A stretch of DNA of 64,000 nt, taken from NCBI RefSeq assembly GCF_039548895.1, contig NZ_JBCLVG010000001.1; one strand, 5' to 3'. The stretch is from Orlajensenia stereocauli. Lineage in GTDB: Bacteria > Actinomycetota > Actinomycetes > Actinomycetales > Microbacteriaceae. A program made the position numbers and the translations under genes. The notes below the pieces were generated by a model. It did no database searches, had not been told where the DNA came from, and saw only the letters and a list, made by a program, of their open reading frames with translations. Within the stretch, counting starts at the first letter, position 1; the number at the start of each line of letters is the position of its first letter. Shown one piece after another: positions 41,621-51,124 of the stretch.

Positions 41621-44509
41621 CTACTCGCCCGCACCGGTGGTGACGATGGGCTCGACCGGGGTGGTCGAGAGGCCGGCCGTCGTGACTCGTCGACTCCGCG
41701 CCCGACCCTGACCAGCCTGCTTCGGCTGAGGCAGGGAGTCGAGCACCGAGTCGAGCAGGTGCTCGGCCTCGACGGGGTTCACGCGCTTGGGCTCTCGCAC
41801 GGCCTTCGCCACCACGGGGATGTCGAGGATCGCGACGGGAGCTTCGGCCGTGACGGGCTTCTCCTGGCGGGCACGACGCGAAGCCGGGCGCTTTTCTGCC
41901 GGACGATTCCCAGCTTCGGATGTCGCCGAGACGCTTGGAGCAGCCTCGGCCGCGACCTCTGCCTCGGCGGCGGGCCGGGTGGACGACTGCTCGGCCCGCT
42001 CGGCCTCGGCCGCTGCTGCGACATCAGTCGACCGTGACCGGCCCTCGGCCACCTCGCTCTTCGGCTGCTCGGTGTTCGACTGCTCGCCGGCGACCTGCTC
42101 GGAGCTCGACTGCTCGGGATTCGCCTGCTCGCCCTTGCCGTGACGTCCCCGACGACCACGACGCGACGACTTGCGATCGCCGGATGCGGCCTCGGTCGAA
42201 GCCTCGGTGTTCGACTGCTCCTGCGCCTCGGCGGGCTCCGAGACGACGGCTGCTGCTGCGGCTTCCTTCTCGTGAGGGTGCAGGGTCGATGCGGCGATCA
42301 TGGCGAGGGCGTGCTTGGCGTCCTCGGTGATCCCGTGCGTTCCGTTGCCCGACTTGGCGGCATCCGTCGGCGCTGCCGACTGCGAGCTCGGAGCCGACTG
42401 GCCGCCACCGCGACGACGGTTGCTCGAACCGGCGATGGCCGGCTGAGGCGTCTGCTGCTGCTGGCGGTGACGCACGACGGGATCGTGGTGCACGATGATG
42501 CCGCGGCCGGCGCAGACCTCACAGTTCTCGCTGAACGACTCGAGCAGGCCGAGCCCCAGCTTCTTGCGGGTCATCTGCACCAGTCCGAGCGAAGTGACCT
42601 CGGCGACCTGGTGCTTGGTGCGGTCACGGCTGAGGCACTCGACGAGACGGCGCAGCACGAGGTCGCGGTTCGACTCGAGCACCATGTCGATGAAGTCGAC
42701 CACGATGATGCCGCCGATATCGCGCAGGCGCAGCTGGCGGACGATCTCCTCGGCGGCCTCGAGGTTGTTCTTGGTGACGGTCTCCTCGAGGTTTCCACCG
42801 GAGCCGACGAACTTGCCGGTGTTGACGTCGACGACCGTCATGGCCTCGGTGCGGTCGATCACGAGCGAGCCACCGGACGGCAGCCAGACCTTGCGGTCGA
42901 GGGCCTTCTCGATCTGCTCCGAGATGCGGAACTCGTCGAAGGCGTCCTTGTCGCCGGTGTAGGTCTCGACGCGCTCTACCAGGTCGGGGGCGACTGCACG
43001 AAGGTAGGCCTCGATGGTCTCCTGGGCCTCGTCGCCGGCGATGACCATCTTCTGGAAGTCCTCGTTGAAGACGTCGCGCACGATCTTGATGAGCAGGTCG
43101 GGCTCGGAGTGCAGCAGGGCAGGAGCCTGCACGGTCTCGAGCTGCTTGGAGATCGACGCCCACTGTTCGATGAGGCGGTTGACGTCGAGCGTCAGCTGCT
43201 CCTCGGTCGCACCCTCGGCGGCGGTGCGCACGATGACGCCCTGGTTGTCGGGAAGGACCTCCTTGAGGATCTTCTTGAGGCGCGCGCGCTCGGTGTCGGG
43301 GAGCTTGCGGCTGATGCCGTTCATCGAGCCGTTCGGCACGTACACGAGGTAGCGGCCGGGCAGCGAGATCTGGCTGGTCAGGCGGGCACCCTTGTGGCCG
43401 ACGGGGTCCTTCGTGACCTGCACGAGCACCTTGTCGCCGGGCTTGAGCGCGAGCTCGATGCGACGCGGCTGGTTGCCACCGGGGTTCTCCGCCGCAGCGG
43501 CCTCCCAGTCGACCTCGCCAGAGTACAGCACGGCGTTGCGGCCGCGTCCGATGTCGACGAACGCCGCCTCCATGCTGGGCAGCACGTTCTGCACGCGGCC
43601 GAGGTACACATTCCCGATGAGGGAGGCGTCCTGGTTGCGGGCGACGTAGTGCTCAACGAGCACGCCGTCCTCGAGAACGCCGATCTGGATGCGGGCGCTC
43701 TTGGAGCGCACGACCATCGTGCGGTCGACCGACTCGCGGCGGGCGAGGAACTCGGCCTCGGTGATGACGGCACGACGACGACCGGCGTCGCGGCCGTCGC
43801 GACGGCGCTGCTTCTTGGCCTCGAGCCGGGTCGAGCCCTTGATGCGCTGAGGCTCGGTGATGAGCTCGGGCTGGCGCGGGGCGCGCACCTTGACCACTGT
43901 GTTCGTCGGGTCGTCTGACCCACCACGGCTCTCGTCACCGCTGCGACGACGGGCGCGGCGACGCAGAGTCGACTCCGACTCCTCGAAGTCGTCGTCCTGG
44001 TCGCGGTCGTCGCGCTCCGAGCGGTCGGGGCGTCCGCCCCGGTTCGGCCGCGGCGGCAGGGCTGCGATCTCGGGCGCGTGGAAGATGAGCGACGTCGTCG
44101 TCAGCGCTGCGGGGAAGAGCGTCGGGGCGACGGATGCCGCAGGCTCGCCCTGCGACTCGGCTGCGGCGTCCTCCACCTCGACGTCAGCCGGCGCGGCGTC
44201 GGCGGGCTCTGCGTCAGCGGTCTGCTCGTCAGCGCTCGACTCCGCGGCGGTCGGCTCCTCGACGGTCGGCTTCTCGACGACCGGCGCGGCCTTGGACCTC
44301 GCGGCCTTCGGCTCGGGGGTGGCCGGCACCTCGACTGCGGCATCCGGGGCCGCGGCCTGGGCGGCATCCGTCACCTCGGCCGTGGGCTCAACTGGCGCCT
44401 GCTCCGCCTTCTTCTGGCTCTTGCGAGCCCCGAAGATGCGCGTGCGCTTGCGGCCACCGGTCTCCCCGACATTCTTCGTCGGGTCAGTGTTCTCGTTGTT
44501 CTCCACCAT
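41621..44509 (-). CDS. rne: Ribonuclease E/G family protein
   Basis: 962 residues from the ATG at 44509. A disordered acidic/Ala-rich N-terminal region (about 1-210), then the catalytic core: S1 domain (LIGNVYLGRVQNVLPSMEAA, FVDIGRGRNAVLY), the 5'-sensor/RNase H-like part, the DNase I-like part with IDRTEAMTVVDVNTGKFVG and IGGIIVVDFIDM (metal-binding Asp), and the zinc-link CEVCAGRG. A second disordered tail of about 260 residues is rich in Glu/Gln/Ser/Ala with repeated EQSxxEQ. Both low-complexity arms are typical of actinobacterial RNase E and likely serve as scaffolds for the RNA decay machinery. Confidence 0.95.
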   Translation of the reverse strand: MVENNENTDPTKNVGETGGRKRTRIFGARKSQKKAEQAPVEPTAEVTDAAQAAAPDAAVEVPATPEPKAARSKAAPVVEKPTVEEPTAAESSADEQTADAEPADAAPADVEVEDAAAESQGEPAASVAPTLFPAALTTTSLIFHAPEIAALPPRPNRGGRPDRSERDDRDQDDDFEESESTLRRRARRRSGDESRGGSDDPTNTVVKVRAPRQPELITEPQRIKGSTRLEAKKQRRRDGRDAGRRRAVITEAEFLARRESVDRTMVVRSKSARIQIGVLEDGVLVEHYVARNQDASLIGNVYLGRVQNVLPSMEAAFVDIGRGRNAVLYSGEVDWEAAAAENPGGNQPRRIELALKPGDKVLVQVTKDPVGHKGARLTSQISLPGRYLVYVPNGSMNGISRKLPDTERARLKKILKEVLPDNQGVIVRTAAEGATEEQLTLDVNRLIEQWASISKQLETVQAPALLHSEPDLLIKIVRDVFNEDFQKMVIAGDEAQETIEAYLRAVAPDLVERVETYTGDKDAFDEFRISEQIEKALDRKVWLPSGGSLVIDRTEAMTVVDVNTGKFVGSGGNLEETVTKNNLEAAEEIVRQLRLRDIGGIIVVDFIDMVLESNRDLVLRRLVECLSRDRTKHQVAEVTSLGLVQMTRKKLGLGLLESFSENCEVCAGRGIIVHHDPVVRHRQQQQTPQPAIAGSSNRRRGGGQSAPSSQSAAPTDAAKSGNGTHGITEDAKHALAMIAASTLHPHEKEAAAAAVVSEPAEAQEQSNTEASTEAASGDRKSSRRGRRGRHGKGEQANPEQSSSEQVAGEQSNTEQPKSEVAEGRSRSTDVAAAAEAERAEQSSTRPAAEAEVAAEAAPSVSATSEAGNRPAEKRPASRRARQEKPVTAEAPVAILDIPVVAKAVREPKRVNPVEAEHLLDSVLDSLPQPKQAGQGRARSRRVTTAGLSTTPVEPIVTTGAGE

Positions 44510-44790
44510 TGCTGGGGCACTCCTCGACCGGTGCGACTGGCCGCGCCATCCGCGTTCCGGGTACTCTCTCACGCGAGTCTCCGCCGATGCGGAATCTCGC
44601 TAATCCTCTGTCGTCTGCAGCCGGCACATTGGCTCTGGCTGCCACTTCTCTCGGTCTGGGACCGAATGTTCGGGTGCACCGCACCCATCAAGCCTTCTTG
44701 GCGTCGGACTGAGCGCGGCTCAGTCGACACATCCGATTATCGCACGGCTTCACAGATCGGCGGTGATCAGCCATGCCATAATCGCCAATC

Positions 44791-45405
44791 ATGAGCGAGA
44801 CCACCCCTGCCGGCACAGTGTCCAGACCCGCCTACGCCGTCGGAATCGTGTTGGCAGTGCTCGGCGCATTCGGTCTGCTGGCTGCATTCGAACTCACCCT
44901 GGAGAAGTTCCATGCCCTCGAGTTCCCGGGAACAGGGGCCTCGTGCGACTTCAGCCTGATCGTGCAGTGCTCGGTCAACCTGGCCTCATCGCAGGGCGCG
45001 GTGCTCGGGTTCCCGAACCCCGTGATCGGCCTCATCTGCTGGCCGGTGGTCATCACGATCGGCGTGGCGATCCTGGCTCGGGCGCGGTTCGCCGCCTGGT
45101 TCTGGATCGGCCTGAACATCGGCGTGATCGGAGCCCTGGCGTTCGTCATCTGGCTGATGTACCAGAGCATCCACATCCTCGCGACGCTCTGCCCGTGGTG
45201 CATGCTCACCTGGGCCGTCGTGATCCCGTTGTTCTGGGTGGTCACGATCGACAACCTGCGCACGGGCCGCATCCCCACGAACGAGCGGTTCCGACGGTTC
45301 GCAGCATCAGCGTTCGGCTGGATCCCGCTGATCACCCTGGTCTGCTACCTGATCGTCGCGGTCATCGCGCAGCTGCGTCTCGACGTGCTGGGGTACCTGT
45401 TCTGA
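44791..45405 (+). CDS. Vitamin K epoxide reductase (VKOR) family protein
   Basis: 204 residues with five hydrophobic helices. The active site is LCPWCMLTW (CxxC), with the upstream loop pair in ASCDFSLIVQCSVNLASSQG. In actinobacteria VKOR reoxidises DsbA-like thiol oxidases outside the membrane, replacing DsbB. No DsbA partner or thioredoxin fusion is seen here. Divergent from rne. Confidence 0.93.
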   Translation: MSETTPAGTVSRPAYAVGIVLAVLGAFGLLAAFELTLEKFHALEFPGTGASCDFSLIVQCSVNLASSQGAVLGFPNPVIGLICWPVVITIGVAILARARFAAWFWIGLNIGVIGALAFVIWLMYQSIHILATLCPWCMLTWAVVIPLFWVVTIDNLRTGRIPTNERFRRFAASAFGWIPLITLVCYLIVAVIAQLRLDVLGYLF

Positions 45406-45416
45406 GGCTCATCACC

Positions 45417-45513
45417 GCTGAGGGTCGGACGGAGTCCGCGCCACACCCGTTCGGTGAGGGCCGACGGAGTCCGCGCCACACCCGTTCGCTGAGGGCCGGA
45501 CGGAGTCCGCGCC
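45417..45513. repeat. Three degenerate direct repeats of about 35 bp between VKOR and ndk
   Basis: Units at 45417-45452, 45453-45487 and 45488-45513 (the last truncated) share GTGAGGGyCGGACGGAGTCC-like starts and the ending GCGCCACACCCGTTC. Spacing is exact head-to-tail. The last unit forms one arm of the hairpin at 45487-45573. They probably arose by duplication of a terminator arm. Confidence 0.75.
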
Positions 45514-45573
45514 CGAAGCGTCACCTGTCATGCGCGGTGCGCTTCGGGCGGTCGCTCCGCTCGGCCCTCAGCG
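45487..45573. terminator. Long two-part hairpin between the convergent VKOR and ndk genes
   Basis: Outer arms CGCTGAGGGCCG (45487-45498) and CGGCCCTCAGCG (45562-45573) are perfect complements. Inner arms GCCCGAAGCG (45511-45520) and CGCTTCGGGC (45540-45549) are perfect complements too. Lying between two converging genes, it fits a bidirectional terminator without a T-run. Confidence 0.7.
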
Positions 45574-45585
45574 AGCGCGAGACAC

Positions 45586-46005
45586 TCAGGCGAACCAGAG
45601 GGCGAGCTCGCGCGCGGCCGACTCGGGCGAGTCGGAGCCGTGCACCAGGTTCTGCTGCACCTTGAGGCCCCAGTCGCGTCCGAGGTCGCCGCGGATCGTG
45701 CCGGGCGCGGCGGTGGTCGGGTCGGTGGTGCCGGCCAGCGAGCGGAAGCCTTCGATGACGCGGTTGCCCGCGAGACGGATGGCGACGCTCGGGCCGGACT
45801 CCATGAACTCGATGAGCGGCTCGAAGAACGGCTTGCCCTCGTGCTCGGCGTAGTGCTGGGCGAGCAGGTCGCGGTCGGCCTCGACGAGGCGGAGGTCGAC
45901 GAGCGAGTAGCCCTTGGCCTCGATGCGGCGCAGGATCTCCCCGGTCAGGCCGCGGGCGACGCCGTCGGGCTTGACGAGGACGAGGGTCTCTTCGATCGTG
46001 GTCAT
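45586..46005 (-). CDS. ndk: Nucleoside-diphosphate kinase
   Basis: 139 residues from the ATG at 46005. ETLVLVKPDGVARGLTGEIL at the N-terminus and LVHGSDSPESAARELALWF containing the phospho-acceptor His region. Balances NTP and dNTP pools. Start overlaps the stop of the DUF4233 gene (ATGA). Confidence 0.96.
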   Translation of the reverse strand: MTTIEETLVLVKPDGVARGLTGEILRRIEAKGYSLVDLRLVEADRDLLAQHYAEHEGKPFFEPLIEFMESGPSVAIRLAGNRVIEGFRSLAGTTDPTTAAPGTIRGDLGRDWGLKVQQNLVHGSDSPESAARELALWFA

Positions 46006-46442
46006 GCGTTCTCCTTGTTGTGTCGGTCGATACGTCCGCCGCTGATCATGGCGTAGGTCCACATGGCGGCGAAGATGGCTCCTACGAAGAACATTCCCGG
46101 GTTGAGCAGTCCGGCGAGCAGGATCAACGCCTGCACGATCCATCCGAGCACGTAGGCGAACGGATGCCGCAGCAGGCCGAGCGTGATCACGATGAGCAGG
46201 CAGACGACACCACCGCTCACGAGAGCCGCGACGGGCCCGATGCTGACGAGACCGGCTGTCGGCAGCCCGAAGTTCACGAGGGCGGCGAGGAACACCACGA
46301 TGAGCTCGAAGCCGAGCACGATCGAGGCGAGGCTGCGCTTGATGGAGCGGGGTGCCGGAGTGCGACCGGCCGGCGCGGATGCGGCATCCGGGCCCTCCGC
46401 GTCATCGGGCAGACCGGCGCCGGACGCGCTTGGGGCCGTCAC
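46002..46442 (-). CDS. DUF4233 small membrane protein
   Basis: 146 residues from a GTG that overlaps the folC stop. About four hydrophobic helices: SIVLGFELIVVFLAALVNFG, LVSGGVVCLLIVITLG, YVLGWIVQALILLAGL and GAIFAAMWTYAMISGG. This order between folC and ndk is standard for actinobacterial DUF4233 proteins; function is unknown. Confidence 0.85.
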   Translation of the reverse strand: MTAPSASGAGLPDDAEGPDAASAPAGRTPAPRSIKRSLASIVLGFELIVVFLAALVNFGLPTAGLVSIGPVAALVSGGVVCLLIVITLGLLRHPFAYVLGWIVQALILLAGLLNPGMFFVGAIFAAMWTYAMISGGRIDRHNKENA

Positions 46443-47800
46443 GAGGCCATCCAGTCACGATCGGCCGCGTAGTCCATGGCCTCTGCGACGAGGGTGATCG
46501 ACCCGGTCACGACGACCGCCCGACGCGGGGCGGCAGCCGCCCACTGGCGCGCCTCGTCGAGGGCGTCGGCCACCGAGTCGAACGGGAACACCATGTCCTG
46601 GTTCGCCCACTCCACCATGGCGTTCGCGAGTTCGGAGGCCGGGATGGCGCGCTCCGACGACGACGCCGTGACGTTGAAGTGGTGCACGGCCGGGACGAGC
46701 GCCTCGACGATGCCCCGGGCATCCTTGTCGGAGAGGATGCCGACCACGGCGACGATCTCGTCGAAGTCGAAGAACGATTCGAGCGAGGTGACGAGCGCTG
46801 CCGCTCCGTGCGGGTTGTGGGCCCCGTCGACGATCACGCTCGGCTCGATGCCCACGAGCTGCAGGCGGCCGGGGGACGTCGCCGTGGCGAGGCCCTCTTC
46901 GACGAGTGCTGTGGTGAGGGGCTGCGCTCCCCCGCCGATGAACGCCTCGACGGCCGCGATCGCCACGGCGGCGTTCTGTGCCTGGTGCGCACCGTAGAGG
47001 GGCAGGAACATCTCGTCGTAGCTGCCGGCCACCCCGCGAACGCTGATGAGCTGGCCGCCCACGGCGACGCGGTTCTCGGTGAGGGCGAACTGCGCGCCCT
47101 CGACGGCGAAGGTCGACTCGGTGAGCTCGACGGCACGCTCGAGCTCACCGAGGGCCTCCGGTGCCTGCGCGGCAGAGACGACGCTCGCGGCCGGCTTGAT
47201 GATGCCAGACTTCGTGCGGGCGATGGCAGCGACGGTGTCGCCGAGGCGTCCGACGTGGTCGAGGGCGATCGGCGTGAACACGGCCACCTGGCCGTCGGCG
47301 ACGTTGGTGGAGTCCCACTCCCCGCCCATGCCGACCTCGAGCACGACGACGTCGACCGGAGCGTCGGCGAAGCACGCGAAAGCGAGCACAGTGAGCACCT
47401 CGAAGAAGCTGAGCGGTGCGTCTCCGGATGCCTCGAGCTCGGCATCCGTCATCGCGATGTACGGCTCGATGTCCTCCCAGTTGCGCACCAGCGCCTCATC
47501 GGTGATCGGCTCGCCGTCGATGAGGATGCGCTCGGTGAAGCGTGTCAGGTGGGGGCTGGTGAGCAGGCCGGTCTTGAGCCCGTAGGCACGCAGGATGCTG
47601 TCGATGATGCGGCTGGTGCTGGTCTTGCCGTTCGTGCCCGTGATGTGGATGACCGGGTAGGCGCGCTGCGGGTCGCCCAGCAGCTCGACGGCGCGCCGGG
47701 TTGCTGACAGCCGCGGCTGCGGGTTGGACTCGCCGATGCGGGCCAGGAGGCCCTCGTAGACGGCGTCGGCAGGCTGGCGCCAGATGTCTTCGTCGTTCAT
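46439..47800 (-). CDS. folC: Bifunctional folylpolyglutamate synthase / dihydrofolate synthase
   Basis: 453 residues, Mur-ligase fold. VIHITGTNGKTSTSRIIDS is the ATP loop; LLTSPHLTRFTERI and EVGMGGEWDSTN are conserved. HVGRLGDTVAAIARTKSGII carries the metal/carbamylated-Lys region; VDGAHNPHGAAALV is the C-terminal motif. Adds glutamates to folates. Overlaps the ileS stop by four bases. Confidence 0.95.
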   Translation of the reverse strand: MNDEDIWRQPADAVYEGLLARIGESNPQPRLSATRRAVELLGDPQRAYPVIHITGTNGKTSTSRIIDSILRAYGLKTGLLTSPHLTRFTERILIDGEPITDEALVRNWEDIEPYIAMTDAELEASGDAPLSFFEVLTVLAFACFADAPVDVVVLEVGMGGEWDSTNVADGQVAVFTPIALDHVGRLGDTVAAIARTKSGIIKPAASVVSAAQAPEALGELERAVELTESTFAVEGAQFALTENRVAVGGQLISVRGVAGSYDEMFLPLYGAHQAQNAAVAIAAVEAFIGGGAQPLTTALVEEGLATATSPGRLQLVGIEPSVIVDGAHNPHGAAALVTSLESFFDFDEIVAVVGILSDKDARGIVEALVPAVHHFNVTASSSERAIPASELANAMVEWANQDMVFPFDSVADALDEARQWAAAAPRRAVVVTGSITLVAEAMDYAADRDWMAS

Positions 47801-50800
47801 GCCTTCTCCAGAGCGATGGTGAGGGTGGAGTCGCGACCCACCGAGAGGGCCTCGGCCGGCAGCTCGGTGCCACCGAACGCGGCGATGTCGAGGCCGACGG
47901 CGAGAGTCTCGGCGCCGATGAGCTCGGCGTGCACTCGCGCGGCCGTGGCGGCGGTCTCGTTCAGGGTGAGACGCAGACGGATGCGGTCGCTGACCTCGAG
48001 CCCTGCCGCCTTGCGGGCGTCCTGCACGGCGCGGATGACGTCGCGAGCCAGCCCCTCGGCCTCGAGTTCGTGGGTGATCACGGTGTCGAGCAGCACGAAG
48101 CCGCCGCCGGGGAGCAGCGCGAGCGCCACCCCGGAGCCGGCCTCGGCCGTCGCCTCGAGCACGAGGTCGTACTCGCCCTCGACGAGTGCGATGCCGCCGG
48201 CGGTGACGACGCCGTCGGTCTCGGACCAGTCACCGGTGCGCGCACCCTGGATGGCCTTCTGCACCTCCTTGCCGAGACGGGGGCCGGCGGCACGTGCGTT
48301 CACGGTCAGACGGCTCGAGACGCCGTAGTCGGCTGCGCTCGACTCGGCGAGCTCGACGACGTCGACGGCCTTCACGTTGAGCTCCTCGCGCAGGATGGCC
48401 TCGAACGGAGCGAGGGCGGTGGCGGATGCCGACACCACCGTGAGCTTCGCCAGCGGAAGTCGCACGCGCAGGCCCGACTGCTTGCGCAGCGAGAGAGCGG
48501 TGGAGCTGATCGCCCGAACCTCGTCCATCACGGCGACGAGGGCGTCGTCGGAGGGGAACTCCGCGGCGTCTGGCCAGTCGGCCAGGTGAACGCTGCGCCC
48601 GCCGGTGAGCCCCTGCCAGATGCGCTCGGAGACGAGCGGCAGCAGCGGAGCGGTGAGGCGGGTGTAGGTCTCGAGCACCGTGTAGAGCGTGTCGAACGCC
48701 TCGCTGCCCGCGCCGTCCTCGCCGACGCCGGCCCAGAACCTGTCGCGCGAACGACGCACGTACCAGTTGGTGAGCACGTCGGCGAAGTCGCGGAGCTTCG
48801 CGGCCGCGAGCGTGGAGTCGAGCTGCTCGAGGTCCGTCGTGACTGCACTGACGAGGTCGCCGAGTTTGGCGAGCAGGTAGCGGTCGAGCACGTCGGTCGA
48901 GTCCGTGCGGCGACTCGCCTCGTAGCCGGCATCCGACGATGCATTTGCGTAGAGGGAGAAGAAGTACCACGTGCTCCAGAGCGGGAGCATCACCTGGCGC
49001 ACGCCCTCGCGAATGCCCTCCTCGGTGACGACGAGATTGCCGCCGCGCAGCACCGAGCTCGACATGAGGAACCAGCGCATGGCGTCGGAGCCGTCGCGGT
49101 CGAACACCTCGGAGACGTCGGGGTAGTTGCGCAGCGACTTGCTCATCTTCTGGCCGTCGCTGCCGAGCACGATCCCGTGGCTGACGACGTTGGTGAACGC
49201 CGGTCGGTCGAACAGCGCGGTGGAGAGCACGTGCAGCATGTAGAACCAGCCGCGCGTCTGACCGATGTACTCCACGATGAAGTCGGCCGGGTTGTGGCTG
49301 TCGAACCACTCCTGGTTCTCGAAGGGGTAGTGCACCTGGGCGAACGGCATCGAGCCGGAGTCGAACCAGACGTCGAGTACGTCGGGGATGCGGCGCATCG
49401 TCGACTTCCCTGTCGGGTCGTCGGGGTTCGGGCGGGTGAGCTCGTCGATGTACGGGCGGTGCAGGTCGGGCTCGCCTGCAGCGTTCCGAGGCTGCGTGCC
49501 GAAGTCGCGCTCGAGTTCCTCGAGCGAGCCGTATACGTCCATGCGCGGGTATTCGGGGTCGTCGCTCTTCCACACGGGGATGGGTGAGCCGAAGTAGCGG
49601 TTGCGGCTGATGGACCAGTCCCTGGCGTTGCCGATCCACTTGCCGAACTGGCCGTCCTTGACGTTCTCGGGCACCCAGGTGATGTCCTGGTTGAGGTCGA
49701 CCATCCGGTCGCGGAAGTCGGTGACGCGCACGAACCAGCTCGAGACGGCCTTGTAGATGAGCGGGTTGCGGCAGCGCCAGCAGTGCGGGTACGAGTGCAC
49801 GTAGCTGGCCTGGCGGAGCAGGCGCCCCTCGGCCTTGAGCAGCTGCGTGAGCGGCTTGTTGGCGTCGCTCCAGAGCTGGCCCGCGACATCCGTCACGTCG
49901 GAGAGGAACTTGCCGCCGTCGTCGAGGGAGATGATGACGGGGATGCCGTTGGCCTCGGAGACCTTCTGGTCCTCCTCGCCGTAGGCGGGCGCGAGGTGCA
50001 CGATGCCGGTGCCGTCCTCGGTGGTGACGTAGTCGGCGACGAGGATGCGCCAGCCGTTCTGCATGCCCCACGCGTCGACATCGGCGTAGTAGTCGAACAG
50101 GCGGTCGTACGTCACGCCCTCGAGCTCGATGCCGAGCACCGTGCGGGATACCGCTGCCATCGCGTCGGCGGCCGACTCGTAGCCGAGGTCCTTGGCGTAG
50201 TTGCCGACGAGGTCGATGGCGATGAGGTACTCCGCGCCCAGGACTTCGGTGCCGTCGTTGCCGCCCGAACGCTCACGCAGGACGGTGGCATCCGGAGTCC
50301 CGTTCGGCCCCGCGGGAACCACGGCGTAGGTGATGGCCGGACCCACAGCGAGTGCGGCGTTGGTCGGGAGGGTCCACGGCGTGGTGGTCCAGGCGAGGGC
50401 GCGCACGGCGGTGAGCCCGAGAGACTCCGCCTTGGCCCCGGTGAGCGGGAAGGTCACCGTGACTGTCTGGTCCTGGCGGTCCTTGTAGACGTCGTCGTCC
50501 ATGCGCAGCTCGTGGTTCGACAGCGGCGTCTGGTCGCGCCAGCAGTACGGCAGCACGCGGTAGCCCTCGTAGGCGAGGCCCTTGTCGTGCAGGCGCTTGA
50601 AGGCCCAGATGACGCTCTCCATGAAGGTCACGTCGAGGGTCTTGTAGTCGTTCTCGAAGTCCACCCAGCGGGCCTGACGGGTGACGTAGCCCTCCCACTC
50701 CTTGGTGTAGCGCAGCACCGAGTCCTGGGCGGCGCGGTTGAACGCGGCGATGCCCATCTCCTCGATCTGGCTCTTGTCGGTGATCCCGAGCTGGCGCTCG

Positions 50801-51117
50801 GCCTCGAGCTCGGCCGGGAGCCCGTGAGTGTCCCAGCCGAAGCGACGGTGGACCTGCTTGCCGCGCATGGTCTGGAAGCGCGGGAAGACATCCTTCGCGT
50901 ACCCGGTCAGCAGGTGGCCGTAGTGAGGGAGGCCGTTGGCGAATGGCGGGCCGTCGTAGAACACCCACTCTGCAGCGCCGTCGCGGTTGTCGATGGAGGC
51001 CTGGAAGGTCCCGTCGTTCTTCCAGAACTCGAGCACCTCCCGCTCGATCGAGGGGAAGTTCGGCGACGGCACGACTCCGTCGGAAGCGTGCTGGGGATCC
51101 TGACCCTTGGGGTACAA
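47797..51117 (-). CDS. ileS: Isoleucyl-tRNA synthetase
   Basis: About 1106 residues. HIGH motif as PPFANGLPHYGHLLTG, the GWDTHGLPAELEAERQLG segment, and the KMSKS loop GQKMSKSLRNYPDVS. An editing domain lies between. Length and the HYGH form suit the eukaryote-like type 2 enzyme, which is often less sensitive to mupirocin; that is inferred. I put the start at the TTG at 51117 (YPKGQDPQH follows) because the frame upstream is the T-box leader. Regulated by that T-box. Confidence 0.93.
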   Translation of the reverse strand: MYPKGQDPQHASDGVVPSPNFPSIEREVLEFWKNDGTFQASIDNRDGAAEWVFYDGPPFANGLPHYGHLLTGYAKDVFPRFQTMRGKQVHRRFGWDTHGLPAELEAERQLGITDKSQIEEMGIAAFNRAAQDSVLRYTKEWEGYVTRQARWVDFENDYKTLDVTFMESVIWAFKRLHDKGLAYEGYRVLPYCWRDQTPLSNHELRMDDDVYKDRQDQTVTVTFPLTGAKAESLGLTAVRALAWTTTPWTLPTNAALAVGPAITYAVVPAGPNGTPDATVLRERSGGNDGTEVLGAEYLIAIDLVGNYAKDLGYESAADAMAAVSRTVLGIELEGVTYDRLFDYYADVDAWGMQNGWRILVADYVTTEDGTGIVHLAPAYGEEDQKVSEANGIPVIISLDDGGKFLSDVTDVAGQLWSDANKPLTQLLKAEGRLLRQASYVHSYPHCWRCRNPLIYKAVSSWFVRVTDFRDRMVDLNQDITWVPENVKDGQFGKWIGNARDWSISRNRYFGSPIPVWKSDDPEYPRMDVYGSLEELERDFGTQPRNAAGEPDLHRPYIDELTRPNPDDPTGKSTMRRIPDVLDVWFDSGSMPFAQVHYPFENQEWFDSHNPADFIVEYIGQTRGWFYMLHVLSTALFDRPAFTNVVSHGIVLGSDGQKMSKSLRNYPDVSEVFDRDGSDAMRWFLMSSSVLRGGNLVVTEEGIREGVRQVMLPLWSTWYFFSLYANASSDAGYEASRRTDSTDVLDRYLLAKLGDLVSAVTTDLEQLDSTLAAAKLRDFADVLTNWYVRRSRDRFWAGVGEDGAGSEAFDTLYTVLETYTRLTAPLLPLVSERIWQGLTGGRSVHLADWPDAAEFPSDDALVAVMDEVRAISSTALSLRKQSGLRVRLPLAKLTVVSASATALAPFEAILREELNVKAVDVVELAESSAADYGVSSRLTVNARAAGPRLGKEVQKAIQGARTGDWSETDGVVTAGGIALVEGEYDLVLEATAEAGSGVALALLPGGGFVLLDTVITHELEAEGLARDVIRAVQDARKAAGLEVSDRIRLRLTLNETAATAARVHAELIGAETLAVGLDIAAFGGTELPAEALSVGRDSTLTIALEKA

Positions 51118-51124
51118 CGCGTGG

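Noticed and set aside
42140..43918. A 592-codon plus-strand open frame
   Set aside because: Antisense to rne, with leucine/valine/aspartate-rich filler sequence and no ribosome site; a shadow.
45417..45513. Possible CRISPR array
   Set aside because: Repeats are directly adjacent with no spacers and no cas genes nearby.
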